From positions 2,728,001-2,792,000 of the forward strand of contig NZ_CP030048.1 in NCBI RefSeq assembly GCF_015291665.1: 64,000 nucleotides of DNA, written 5' to 3'. This document shows positions 40,501 through 46,400 of the stretch, piece after piece. Under the pieces are notes generated by a model. The model was not told where the DNA came from. It did not search any database and was given only the letters and a program-made list of their open reading frames with translations. The position numbers and the translations under genes were made by a program. Positions within the stretch are counted from its first letter, which is position 1. Every line of letters starts with the position of its first letter. The DNA comes from Bradyrhizobium sp. CCBAU 53338. GTDB taxonomy: Bacteria; Pseudomonadota; Alphaproteobacteria; Rhizobiales; Xanthobacteraceae.

Positions 40501-40890
40501 TCGGTCGGACACGACATCTTCACCGGCGTCAGCAATGTCGTGGGCTCGAACTTCAACGATACGATTACGGGCAATGCCGCCAACAACGTTCTCTCCGGCT
40601 TGAATGGCAACGATACTTTTGTCTTCAAGGAGGTGACCGGTGGCGGAATAGGAAATGACGTGATCACAGACTTCGTCGCCGGACAGGATCATATCCAACT
40701 CGACTATGCGGCATTCGATCCGAACAACGCTTCGACCTTTTCCGCCTGGCTGTCGAGCCACGCCAGCACGGTGAACGGCACGGATACGTTGATCGACCTC
40801 GATCCCGTGTCGAACCCGGGCAAGGATACGATCCTGCTGAAGACCGTGGCGCAAGCCAGTCTACATGCCAGCGACTTCATCGTGCCCTGA
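22576..40890 (+). CDS. Giant RTX adhesin (6104 residues) with FecR-like, propeller, Ig-like and solenoid regions
   Basis: A giant secreted surface protein. In order: a conserved-looking N-terminal tail (1-107); a FecR-like domain (about 108-250, GKVVGHVVKMTGSASIVRNG); a Pro/Thr/Asn linker (320-400); TolB/PD40-like propeller blades (420-740, e.g. VSADGHLIAYQSTDGTG); a cadherin-like domain (about 845-940); Ig-like repeats (about 1129-2910) including twelve 105-residue copies at 1651-2910; a Gly/Asn/Ser/Thr-rich beta-solenoid (about 3010-5010); RTX-type Ca-binding repeats (about 5235-6015, GNDRLQGLAGNDWLDGGQG); and a hydrophobic C-terminus ending ASDFIVP as in type I secretion substrates. The start is TTG; no ATG or GTG lies between it and the upstream stop at 22540. 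The exporter is probably the ABC/HlyD pair at 52829-55915. Minus-strand frames opposite are shadows. Confidence 0.9.
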   Translation: MKYTDTLPSIGSDHQSLHFGPVSAADHRPTSSVEIPDAHLLFSGNFERIGADLILSDELHRVIVPNYFRDHVRPLLVSPEGAPLDPGVVDTLTGHTQYAQAGAPAAGGKVVGHVVKMTGSASIVRNGVAIVANVGDAVYQSDVVQTGSGSTLGLVLDDGTTFNLSASSRFLLNELTYDASSTSNSSLMTLVQGAASFVAGQVAKTGDMRVATPTATIGIRGTAVILDVSATDGKVSVSVVDQQDGQVHAVQVFNTAGVLIGTVTSNGSTLTLTPTANFDVIAQQTNKTTDQVAQEFSAFQQVLSTYDSGKQLFPNLPQHTENKDQNNNNPSPNSTTKFAGSPPLQPPGTEYHPPAGTTTVQPSSATTSTVVVTVNPSDAGTDLATTKSVTVDPIIIPVKLSSIPFVVTPPSVAAITSGAGDHIGPVMSANGDVVYDPDGAIYFFSRETGTTTTIASPSSGWSYGSPTISSDGRYIVYQGSDGSGSFVFVYGTDSSDPAHYHVQTELAPGSAPTVSGDGSAIVVEQGGGNIAIYDLQGNLKAVITPAAAGSSGALWKPAISADGHIVVFWNSDAAVSGGAGQLDVLDLSTGGITQIGNTAIGAGTAPPTVSADGHLIAYQSTDGTGHSEIYLYDLNAGTVVFHTSNASGSSYSPVLSPDGHFIVFTSDAQLASADHNSFADIYIVDVTNPAAPVYKLVSDGVNAASNGGAAISAGGQYVAFGNSSNIFFADPTSGLSAIILETVKSPAMLTAKGAISITGDYTGVDIGVTDQFGSSTPNFTASFDSAGHINWTFSELKSDFAFLSYGQDATQEFIVTLSADNGTLTIPVFITVHDGVQPTIQTADAAPVAAPVTLAQGQQDNSYTITPAALLTGVADIDGPSLTITSLAVRSGGGGLVQNSDLTWTYTPDPGFSGQVVFDYTVSDSIKSAASIASLNIALPLAITSIAPDGGVVGDFVTNGTSLTVSGTNGTLSAGEKIQISSDGGITWSDAVQTSGSTWSLTDPVVHISNFAYQARVVDSANNAVNSVVQAITIDTAAPVVGITSGSGLTNHANQIVAGTVDLADAGTTVIVFDNGNSVAGAVVGADGHWSTVVSLTEGDNSLVAQDSDVAGNVGVSNTIVISLDTTAPSAVATVTALSPDSGSSSTDFNTNVASQTISGTYTGALGSGEVIQVSADGGATWVAATASSGNWSASGVTLSPGAGLLSVRTIDLAGNTTSGTGHAYTLDQNAPTAVATVTALSSDTGSSSSDFVTSSSSQTVSGSFTGTLSFGEQIQVSADGGATWVTASTSGASWSASGVTLSTGTGALSVRTIDLAGNITSGAGHSYTLDQTAPSGGAPDLIATSDSGVSSTDNITNVLAPTFSVSLGSGVAVGDIVELRLNGASFSHPLVHAVSLADLSAQSISFSVNPGDLGIDGAKQISALFTDAAGNSTTSSVLGVTLDTSAPVVTIGNAGGNTNQVAQTISGTVDLADAGATVSVLDGGAPVATATVQADGSWSTSVTLQSGNNDLTAQVTDTAGNQGVSNVVTYTLNTNAPIGGTPDLIAASDSGSSSTDNITNVTAPIFTVALGTNVVVGDTVELLLGGSSLATPVLHTVTSADVTAHSVSLTVTAGDLGGDGNKQISAQLSDSFGNSSTTAALIVTVDTTVPSAVATVTALGADSGSSSIDFVTNVASQTVSGTYTGSLGSGETIQVSADGGTTWVTAIANTSNNTWSAAGVTLSAAGITLSVRTIDPAGNVTAGTSHSYTLDTTAPSAVATVTALSSDSGSSSSDFVTNVASQTVSGTYIGTLGSGETIRVSADGGATWVTAAANTSNHTWSASGVALSPSGTTLSVQTIDTAGNATAGTGHSYTLDTSAPTAVATVTALNSDSGSSSSDFITGVASQTVSGTYSGTLGSGETIQVSADGGTAWVTATENISTNTWSAPGVTLLAAGTTLSVRTIDLAGNVAAGTSHSYTLDTTAPTAVATVTTLSSDSGSSSSDFVTSVASQTVSGTYSGTLGSGETVQISADGGATWVTATANTSNNTWSAAGVTLLAAGTTLSVRTIDLAGNSTAGTGHSYTLDTTAPAAVATVTALSSDTGSSSSDFVTNVASQTVSGTYSGTLGSGETIRVSADGGTTWVTATVNTSNHTWSASAVTLSPSGTTLSVQTIDTAGNATTGTPHSYTLDTTAPTAVATVTALSSDSGSLSSDFITNVASQTVSGTYIGTLGAGETIQVSADGGTTWVTATVNTSNHTWSASGVTLSPSGTTLSVQTIDAAGNATAGVGHSYTLDSTAPTAVATVTALSSDTGSSNSDFITDVASQTVSGTYTGTLGSGETIQVSADGGATWVAAIANTSNHTWSASGVTLSASGTTLSVQTIDTAGNVTAGTGHSYTLDTTAPTAVATVTALSSDSGSSSSDFITSAASQTVSGTYSGTFGTGETIQVSADGGTTWVAATVNTSNHTWSASGVTLSPSGTTLSVQTIDTAGNATAGTGHSYTLDTSAPTAVATVTALSSDTGTSNSDFVTSVASQTVSGTYTGTLGSGETIRVSADGGTTWVTATANASNHTWSASGVTLLASGTSLSVQTIDPAGNVTSGTPHSYTLDTTAPTAAATVTALSSDSGNSSSDFITNVALQTVSGTYTGTLGTGETIQVSADGGTTWVTAIANTSNHTWSASGVTLSASGTTLSVQTIDTAGNATAGTGHSYTLDTTAPTAVAAVTALSSDSGSSSSDFITSVASQTVSGTYTGTLGSGEAIQVSADGGTTWVTATVNTSNHTWSLSGVTLSPGGTTLSVQTIDAAGNITAGTGHSYSLDTSAPTAVATVTALSADTGTSNSDFVTSVASQTVSGAYTGTLGSGETIQVSADGGTTWVTATANTSANTWSAAGVTLLAGGTTLSVRTIDLAGNITAGTGHSYTLDSSAPPEAVAITSITGASSPASTSIIVAGTNGALRPGDKVQISSSDNATWTDVVASGLNRWSFADNVARSSSFTYFIRVVDSAGNAGATATQSVVVANNGATVAMAAAGGVAEFTGTGGNLQVGAAGVSATINAISVASGGSATINGSGNVITSAGDAIDLYATGAPQGSPENLLVNPTGTITGAASGISVAQNAAGSIMVTTSGPVTGLAGRGILAQQTATGTGAITINGSGTVIGTGAAFSGIAAQNLNSSNNADITVSQTGNIIGGHDGIHVQTNGNGNISVTTAPNPLEATAQIVGSALYGIEAQSKGTGNILITTAAGTVITSGGVGINAYNEATSLPKVGNVIASSISVNASGVINSGVALTGQGGRAAGILAGYKGGTTNTVNASVYGNVVVNNSATINAAGGDGIRAYNFGPGNVSISNSGMITAKDVYGIVGSSNGTGNVSVTTTASSSITSGSHGILAINQATSILQTLGSTVTVIADGTINSGVHLSAGGASPAGISAGYYGSNGTSNPNINGSVLVDNAANITARAGYGIIAFNLGYGNIAVINRADTSVSGGQFGINVGSSVNGTASPSDVSVTIEANSTPTIAAVTASSLMGLAAINANNSSGGNITIVTGANDQFISGGFGINANSSAGSVAVGKQISVTTSTGLIDSGYNVFSGGGTPAAISAGYGVLSPASIHGNVVLDNSATVTAASGSGINLYNNGNGSISATLRPTSSINAAQGAGVTAFSAAGGNIGIDNQGAITAAAIGISVNNGSSASVNGLISISNSGTVYAPGVPYMPVVTIGNANSTQTATVSNSATKSIASTLFARTTGNVAISFFTGNGSVTNNGTITGNVNFSGSASGSFSNASGATWNINGWNSFGSGTSTIGNSGLISLSGLAALSGPSAITLTNTGSISVSSNASAQIFANVSGAGAIALGDHAALELGSFVAASQAINLAGRDLLTFDNPASVGTNLPLTFSTSGNGNIGTVITLQGSGITAANVSGSTLTVSGAQNQTFQVSGTGLSGNTFDVLSSNRIVLVPSSAQTVSGIFTSQPAVAPANFYILDNYHINSSTGAGFNLSTSDTANTYTIVANASSDIVINGAFPGLRVATQGASGAIINAANIAGPIAGTGPITGVVVDTTQNANTGNGSADIVNYANVSGTTNGITANTVNGNISIVNMATTVAGTSSYGILGVSSGTGNVTITSSGGTITGGFNGIRAAALQEFTPGTGNVIIYNSSSITSGANSNNAGSGAAGLRARILNNNNTVPNAAIAGDVTIENRASITALAGAGIFADNYGSGNTSVTFAGGQNTITAVNGGATGVGSGLTQYGIFAFTYGIGSSLVNSGYGTTITSGSTGINAGNQATTIASGSGSTVSVYSQGFISSGTNVNNGGSAQSAIQAGYNPGGSGAFSSAVYGDVIVNVASDGNPFGNPNPTLLAAAGPGILAYDYGVGNITVSVGSGVSINALNAASSSSGGNAPYGISATNRGPGSISVLTLNGSSINSGSTGINAVNDANPTVSTPDLVNLFAANAATGNPAVVAVTAAGTITAGGQQTNSGGTPSGIAAGFFGGGGHSNQYVSGNVFINNAAVVNAAGFGLQGYNFGYGSITINVASGANITAGSNGIYAHADGGFTDPVTASALTRDISINVSANTTITAGSAAFNKAYGILAFSVNASSISIVTSAGDTIDSQQGGSGINAVNEATSIAQSFNSSVVVTNAATIHSGIGLTGFNGQPAGIIAGYIGQTTDPSLNNPPNPANYNVYGEVDVNNFGNITSNAGDGIRAYNYGVGDVYVNNFAGTIVAMGGASPPNGTGVGILAQNFGPGSIHLTTSATTSITSGSSGIAAVNKATTADPLHPTVVVPATSEIAVYASGIIKSGTTLTGSGDVPAGILAGYNPNNLNNPQVGVGVHGNVFVDSHATIQAPFGTDGIRGVNYGGPDSSGAGGDINIFIETDSTVTGGRYGVAALSYGVAVDPLSPDPQNPNYVPNGGDVSVTNNGAVFGGGLAAINATTNGAGVATIDNTGFVSGVVIGYNATFTNEASGRWLFDGTSSFTGASSFTNAGTIETSGTSAISGLDSFTNTGMITVDLGTLTIGAPMTGGGTARLYNGTLVLTGVSDVNVQFADINPVSGGELVLLDPIHFTGTVTGFDFADAIDLANVAPGSVSVTNDGGFLRVNFAGGAIQLLGNYAANGFSINSDLSGGTLVRWEGTTHGPVIDASHFTLQNNADGTTTIFGLNVSDTDPVGSLNMAMATITSSGVDTVSPSSGSGTLSDLTTTLNNGVIYNPTAAPAQKEMITMTITDSDGGSDAVHFIFTPGSNNGGNGVTLQGTSGEDVIFATGGPDTLTGGAGADLFVITPNGSSTAQDTITDFVEGFDKIDLRQMPGIFFLADIQSRATQQGNDALIDFGATGGVILKNVLATSLLAGDFIFNNGVTGTTGNDTLVGTGQVDGLFGLDGNDRLQGLAGNDWLDGGQGFDRAIYTDATGPVTINLAAGTVSGAGVGTDTLVNIEGAVGSNFADTYNSAGFTGDSAIPGTPVGFNEFEGKGGDDTIISNLNSQGAELTRVSYVSATGAVTVDLMAGYAQGDASVGHDTLVGSGFSGVYGSAFDDTISGSNNPNFTAEVFAGFAGNDLIDGRGGFDRADYNVDSTTTSGINVNLAAGIVTGDATVGTDTLRSVEAVRGTNFADTYDATGFSNNSTNAGSLGTFNEFTGNGGDDTIIGNGNTRLGFNNATAGVNVDFVTGIATGDASVGTDHFSGVNAVQASVFDDTLLGGATNDTFTGLAGNDYIDGRGGFDISSYNNIFFTTGGVTVNMAAGIAAGDASIGSDTLHSIEGIQGTMFADTYDATGFGQAGAANVGSLGTFNQFEGLGGDDTITGNGNTKVIYGNSTDGVTITIGVGGAGTAQGTASGDLATVGHDVFTGGVNAALGSNFADVYDAHAFDGGFNAFQGNAGDDTITGNGATQIQYGNATTSGVTITIGAGGVGTAAGDTSVGTDHFTGVNSAIGSSFADSYNASGFSGFNSFQGQGGNDTITGNGATQIQFSNATAGVAVDLAAGTADGDGSVGHDIFTGVSNVVGSNFNDTITGNAANNVLSGLNGNDTFVFKEVTGGGIGNDVITDFVAGQDHIQLDYAAFDPNNASTFSAWLSSHASTVNGTDTLIDLDPVSNPGKDTILLKTVAQASLHASDFIVP
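27526..31305 (+). repeat. Twelve tandem 315-bp repeats inside the giant adhesin
   Basis: Equivalent Pro codons of the TAPTAVATVTALSSDSGSSS motif fall at 27526, 27841, 28156, 28471, 28786, 29101, 29416, 29731, 30046, 30361, 30676 and 30991, with the array ending at 31305. Every step is exactly 315 bp (105 residues). Two shorter relatives of 309 bp start at 25960 and 26269. The copies differ by scattered substitutions but never in length. Confidence 0.95.
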
Positions 40891-40997
40891 AGTGGCTGTC
40901 TGCGGAGGTGTCTCGCCATTGAATTACTGCCTTTGGGTGCCGTCGTGTTTGTGCAGGTAGTGCGTCTGGCTCTCAAGAACCCGGGTCGGGAGCACGG

Positions 40998-41273
40998 ATG
41001 AAGGAGATAGAGGTTTTGCTGAGGTCTCTCGTTGACGTCGACCGCGACATGTTGATCTCAGTGTTGTCCATGGAGGTTCAGACTGCGACAAAGATCGCGA
41101 TGAGCGGTCACCAGCGAACCGCCTGGCAGCGCGTCAAGAGGCAAGGCGCCGTCGAGCGCGCCGCGCGTCTTGCACATATCCTGGCCTATTTCAGGGACGG
41201 CGAGGCACCGCCCGGCATGTCGGAGGATGACCGTGAGCTTTGCGCACAGATTGCGGAAAAGCGCAGCTTGTAG
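40998..41273 (+). CDS. Small hypothetical protein
   Basis: A 91-residue helical cytosolic protein (KEIEVLLRSLVDVDRDMLIS; AAPPGMSEDDRELC-like C-terminus GEAPPGMSEDDRELCAQIAE). GGGAG lies about 6 nt before the ATG. It follows the giant adhesin by 107 bp and could share its transcript. No family recognised. Confidence 0.65.
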   Translation: MKEIEVLLRSLVDVDRDMLISVLSMEVQTATKIAMSGHQRTAWQRVKRQGAVERAARLAHILAYFRDGEAPPGMSEDDRELCAQIAEKRSL

Positions 41274-41323
41274 GTCGATGCGATGATGCGGACTGCAAGA
41301 CGTTCGATGAAGAGTTGATCGCC

Positions 41324-41542
41324 ATGGATGAGAACGACGCATTGCTGGCGGACCTTGCGGTCGGCAGTCGCTTCCGGGTCAAGTCCCTTGGAAAGCACAG
41401 CAGACGTCTGCACGGCCGGACCGGACGGGTCGTCGGTTTCGCCCATACCAAGAACGCGCTTCGGGTCATTCTCGATGGACAGAAATCCCCGCAGACGCTC
41501 CATCGCAGCTACCTCGAACCCCTGACCGAGACCGCACCCTGA
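41324..41542 (+). CDS. Small hypothetical protein with KOW-like segment
   Basis: A 72-residue protein. LGKHSRRLHGRTGRVVGFAH resembles the loop of KOW-type beta barrels that bind RNA or ribosomes. The ATG at 41324 is chosen over 41240 because the upstream extension overlaps the previous gene and looks random. The ribosome site is weak (GAAGAG, somewhat far). It lies 50 bp after the 91-residue gene on the same strand. Confidence 0.55.
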   Translation: MDENDALLADLAVGSRFRVKSLGKHSRRLHGRTGRVVGFAHTKNALRVILDGQKSPQTLHRSYLEPLTETAP

Positions 41543-41578
41543 GGCAAGGTGCGCTCGACCCTCCGGCTTGATGCGACG

Positions 41579-42025
41579 TCAGTTGGATTCGATAGGTGCG
41601 ATCAGATCGACGATGCGAAGCAAGCCCTGACAGACGCGCCAGATGCAGCCTGTCCCGAGAAAGAGTTCGGTAGACGCATTCATGTCGCCGAACTGGAGGT
41701 GATATCCGTTGGCGATCACGTTGATGGATATGCGGATGCCGTTCGTGCCCACCAGCTGGGTGCGCGCGGTATGGACCGCTTCCACCAGCCGCCGTCCGAA
41801 CTCCCTGGCGTCCTCGATATCGAGCGTTGCCAGCCGCGGCGGCGTGCGGGCTTGGTTGAACGGAAACACCGCGTCGATGAGTATGGTGTGCCCGTCCGAT
41901 TGCAGTAGCAGCTGGCTGACCGACTTTCCGGCCGGGAAGAGGAAACAGCGCTCGTCGAGATCGATCTTGATCTCGTGCTTCGGCCGTAACTCGGCGATGA
42001 TCCGGGGTGCGGGATTGATATTCAT
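41579..42025 (-). CDS. Hypothetical protein
   Basis: A 148-residue protein of ordinary composition, with mixed beta and alpha segments (AELRPKHEIKIDLDERCFLF; DGHTILIDAVFPFNQARTPP; LATLDIEDAREFGRRLVEAV; GIRISINVIANGYHLQFGDM). It converges with the 72-residue gene. No clear Shine-Dalgarno is visible before the ATG at 42025. Family unknown. Confidence 0.6.
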   Translation of the reverse strand: MNINPAPRIIAELRPKHEIKIDLDERCFLFPAGKSVSQLLLQSDGHTILIDAVFPFNQARTPPRLATLDIEDAREFGRRLVEAVHTARTQLVGTNGIRISINVIANGYHLQFGDMNASTELFLGTGCIWRVCQGLLRIVDLIAPIESN

Positions 42026-42241
42026 CGTGCTGCAATGCGAGTTGACCGTAAAATGGCTTTATCCTAGGCCGCTGTCGTGGAAGCGGCAAGCTGGATGAGA
42101 TCAGGGACCGAAATGTTCCGGCATTCGACAGGCCGGCGGAGGCGCTATCGCGAGCCGCCATGTGCGGTATAGTCGATAAAGATTTAGACACGGACGCGGG
42201 CCGGGGAGACCCGACCGCGATTTTTTTGGGACATTGGGCCA

Positions 42242-42718
42242 ATGGCAATCAGGATTGCGGCGGTGAGCTCCGCCACCATGTCGGACGACCGCAAGGAATT
42301 CGTCGTTCATACCACCGGTAAATACACCGGCGCGCTGGAGCTGCGGTTCGCCAGCGACTGCGTCGACGATTTGATCGCTGCGCTGACAAGCGCGCGGGGC
42401 GACGCGCACCCGGCGGCCCCAGATGCCGCCCAGCCGGCCGCCGCCCCGGCAGTCGTCCGCAATCCGAACGGCGCGGAGGCGGTCGCGCCGGCTGTGCCCA
42501 GCAAGGACAATCCCGACGAGGTGAAGTTCGAGATCCCCAAGAACTGCACGATTTCCGCCGATAACTCCGGCCGTGGCCTGGTGCTGTTCATTCTCAATCA
42601 CCGGCTGGAACGACAGGCCGGCTACGCATTCACCCCGGACGCGGCGAAACAATTGGCCGGAGGGCTCACCAAGAGCGCCGATGCATTGCTGGCGCGGCAG
42701 GCGGCACCGAAGACCTAG
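42242..42718 (+). CDS. Hypothetical protein with Ala/Pro linker
   Basis: A 158-residue protein. The N-terminal beta segment (KEFVVHTTGKYTGALELRFA) and the C-terminal part (GRGLVLFILNHRLERQAGYA, then FTPDAAKQLAGGLTKSADAL) are joined by an Ala/Pro-rich linker at about 59-85. An alternative start is the ATG at 42278 (MSDDRKEF). Function unknown. The large minus-strand frame opposite is Arg/Gly-rich and rejected. Confidence 0.6.
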   Translation: MAIRIAAVSSATMSDDRKEFVVHTTGKYTGALELRFASDCVDDLIAALTSARGDAHPAAPDAAQPAAAPAVVRNPNGAEAVAPAVPSKDNPDEVKFEIPKNCTISADNSGRGLVLFILNHRLERQAGYAFTPDAAKQLAGGLTKSADALLARQAAPKT

Positions 42719-42814
42719 GCGTCGAGCCGCCGTGTTGGTTTCCGGTCTTTTTTGACCCGTTCCGCAAGAAGTGACGATGATGAACAACGCAATCACGCTC
42801 AGCATTCGCCCGAA

Positions 42815-43126
42815 ATGGCCGAGATCTCGGATCACTACGCGGCCTGGTCCCAAGGCCGCGAGATTGGCACGATCCGTCACGCGCGCGATGCGAGCGGGCC
42901 TGATCGTTCGTGGGAATGGTTCATCGTGGTCCCGATGGGTCTGCCGGCCTGGGCGAGCGGCGACGCACCGGACAGGGACACGGCAATCAGGGCGTTCAGC
43001 GCAGCCTGGGGAAGGCTGCTGAAGGAAACGCAGCCGCAGCGGCTGCAGCGCGCCTGGGAACTGGGCCATGCGGCGCAATCGCGAAGCGCGCCGTCGCAGT
43101 GCTCGCCGTCTCCGACCGTTGGCTGA
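42815..43126 (+). CDS. Small hypothetical protein
   Basis: A 103-residue protein: MAEISDHYAAWSQGREIGTI, then GPDRSWEWFIVVPMGLPAWA, and a helical RAFSAAWGRLLKETQPQRLQ. The ATG at 42815 is chosen because the in-frame region before it is charged and random-looking. The aromatic pattern around W-x-W-F-I suggests a folded beta core. Family unknown. Confidence 0.55.
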   Translation: MAEISDHYAAWSQGREIGTIRHARDASGPDRSWEWFIVVPMGLPAWASGDAPDRDTAIRAFSAAWGRLLKETQPQRLQRAWELGHAAQSRSAPSQCSPSPTVG

Positions 43127-43460
43127 GAGCCGGACGATCCTTCCGCTCGTCGGGCTGCCTAAGGTATTTGCCAACCTGCGAAAATCGGCGTTTGTCCGGA
43201 TTTTCCCGACCATTGACGTCTCCAGCCGTAGCTTTTGCTCTTATAAACGTTGCATTATTGGCAAATAATTGCTTAATTTTCCCGGTTTGGCTCGTTTTGG
43301 GCAGAGGCTGTTTTGATTGATTTTTGCCCTCGTTGTTTTGCGTAGGCCGGCACGCGTGTCCCGCGTGAACGGTTTTTTTTATGCAGCCAACGACCGCAGA
43401 GCGGCGTCCTCCCAATCGGTTCCGGAATTTTTTTGATTCAGGGCTTTTGGAGGGTAGGTC
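43127..43460. promoter_or_regulatory. AT-rich region upstream of the SdrD_B-repeat protein gene
   Basis: A 334-bp stretch with no supported ORF. It becomes AT-rich from about 43230 with T-runs and a single CtrA half-site (TTAA near 43272), but no full site. The gene's Shine-Dalgarno (GGAGGG) lies near its 3' end. Confidence 0.5.
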
Positions 43461-46400
43461 ATGGCAACGTTCAAATACGATCCGGCGACGGGCACGTACA
43501 CTCTTGTCGATGACACGCAACTGATCGCAGATCCCACTCTAGCCAATCTTTCAGTCGCCACGGATCAAATGGATTATGCGCCGGGCTCGACGGCCGAGAT
43601 CACGGTTTCGGGCTTTAGCTCGGGCGACACCGTCGAGATTACCGCTCAAGTGGTTGAAGCCGACGGAACGCTGGATGCCATCACGTTCGACACGATATTG
43701 ACCGTCGACGGCAACGGCACCGGATTGACCACCATGTGGATCGATCCAACGCTCTATACCAACCAGACCATCCTGCTGACCGCGACCGACCTGACCGCGG
43801 GCGTCATGACGACGGAAATTTTCACCGACGCGACGCCTCCTGTTCCGACCGATTTCGGATATGTCGATGCGCATATCGACCTGGCGACGACCAACGCCAC
43901 CACGCTCAGCGACGCTGGAGCCATCTGGGCCAACTCAGGAACGGCGCTGGTTCCCGGCAAGACCAGCGGCACCGGCACTTACAGCACATTCTCGGAGGTG
44001 CAAACTTCGAGCGGATCGGAGCAGGGGTTCAACACGAGTGCAAATGGTGTCCTGGACGAGAAATATAGCGACGTTCACAATCACCAACTCCATCTGACGA
44101 ATCTTGTCGCGGTCTACGACGACGGCAGCGTGGTGGGTTCGGGGACGCCAACAGGAACCACCTATTACGAGTTCAAGCTCGATCTGCATCAAAGTGGCAG
44201 CAAGCCGTATCTGTCGCTCGACGGCTTGCAGATTTGGCAGTCGCACACCGACAACCTCGGTCTCAACACCTATACGGCGACGCCCGATACCGATGGTTCG
44301 CAGCCATCCACTGCCCCAAGCTTCAGTTTCAATGCGGGTGTTGCGACGCAGATCTACGATCTCGGCGCTCACTCTGTTCTCCTGAACGCTTCGTTCGCGG
44401 CGGGTAGCGGCGGCGGTAGCGACGTGATCGTGCTGATTCCGACGGCCGACTTTGACCCGTCATTGGGCAATGCCATCTATCTCTACTCGGCCTTTGGCAA
44501 CCAGGGCGCCGATTGGCAGGCGAACTCGACCTTCGAGGAGTGGGGGGCTCTGACCGGCACGAACAGCACCCCCAATCCGACGGCGATCCTATCCGGATTC
44601 AAATATAATGATCTCAACACCAATGGTGTGCTGGATCCCGCCACGGATCTGCCGTTGCAAGGTTGGACGATCGACCTTTACAAGGACAACGACAATTCGG
44701 GAACGCTCACGGCTGCGGACACGCTATTTGCGAGTACGTCGACCGACGCGAGCGGCGCCTACCAGTTTGGTGATCTCGTAACGGGCATTGCCGCCGGCAA
44801 TTACATCATTGTCGAGGAGAACCAGGCCGGTTGGACGGAGACGCCCGACATCCACACGACGCTTGTCAACGCGGCCTTCAATGCTGGCGATGCCGAACAT
44901 GGCTATGCTGTGACCGTTCTGGCTACGGATACGACCCGCACCGGATTTAACTTCGCAAACCACGAGTCGAACTTCTCGGCCAGCGGCCAGAAGTTCGAGG
45001 ACCTGACTGGGGACGGCAAGACGGCCGACGACCAGGGCTGGACCTATGGTCCGGTCACGATCTTCATTGACGAGGACAACAGCGGTACCCTGACGGCTGG
45101 TGACAAGTCGACGACGACCGATGCGACCGGTCACTGGTCGATTGGTGGACTGACGCTGTCCGACGTCGGCAAGATCATTTACGAGGTCGTGCCGAGCGGC
45201 TCTGAGCAGACCGGCGTGCTGGTGCAGACGGTCGACAATCCCGGCGGCGGCGGGACCGATACCGGCAACGACTTCACCAACTTCCGCAACTTCACCGTCA
45301 GCGGCCAGAAGTTCGAGGATCTGACCGGCAACGGCAAGACCGCCGACGACCAGGGCTGGACCTATGGTCCGGTGACGGTCTTCATTGACGAGGACAACAG
45401 CGGGGATTTGAGCGCCGGCGATAAATCGACGACGACCGATGCGACCGGTCATTGGTCGATCGGTGGTCTGACGCTGTCCGACGTCGGCAAGAGCATCTAC
45501 GAGGTCGTGCCGAGCGGCTCTGAGCAGACCGGCGTGCTGGTGCAGACGGTCGACAATCCCGGCAGTGGCGGGACCGACACCGGCAACGACTTCACCAACT
45601 TCCGCAATTTCACCGTCAGCGGCCAGAAGTTCGAGGATCTGACCGGCAACGGCAAGACCGCCGACGACCAGGGCTGGACCTATGGTCCGGTGACGGTCTT
45701 CATTGACGAGGACAACAGCGGGGATTTGAGCGCCGGCGACAAATCGACGACGACCGATGCGACCGGTCATTGGTCGATCGGTGGTCTGACGCTGTCCGAC
45801 GTCGGCAAGAGCATCTACGAGGTCGTGCCGAGCGGCTCTGAGCAGACCGGCGTGCTGGTGCAGACGGTCGACAATCCCGGCAGTGGCGGGACCGACACCG
45901 GCAACGACTTCACCAACTTCCGCAACTTCACCGTCAGCGGTCAGAAGTTCGAGGATCTGACCGGCAACGGCAAGACCGCAGACGACCAGGGCTGGACCTA
46001 TGGTCCGGTGACGGTCTTCATCGACGAGGACAACAGCGGGGATTTGAGCGCCGGCGACAAATCGACGACGACCGATGCGACCGGTCACTGGTCGATTGGC
46101 GGGCTGACGCTGTCCGACGTCGGCAAGAGCATCTATGAAGTCGTGCCGAGCGGCTCTGAGCAGACTGGGGTGCTGGTGCAGACGGTCGACAATCCCGGCA
46201 GTGGCGGGACCGACACCGGCAACGACTTCACCAACTTCCGCAACTTCACCGTCAGCGGCCAGAAGTTCGAGGATCTGACCGGCAACGGCAAGACCGCCGA
46301 CGACCAGGGCTGGACCTATGGTCCGGTGACGGTCTTCATCGACGAGGACAACAGCGGGGATTTGAGCGCCGGCGACAAATCGACGACGACCGATGCGACC

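Noticed and set aside
42101..43213. 370-codon minus-strand frame over the small hypothetical genes
   Set aside because: Arg/Gly-rich with no ribosome site. The plus-strand frames 42242-42718 and 42815-43126 have more ordinary protein composition.
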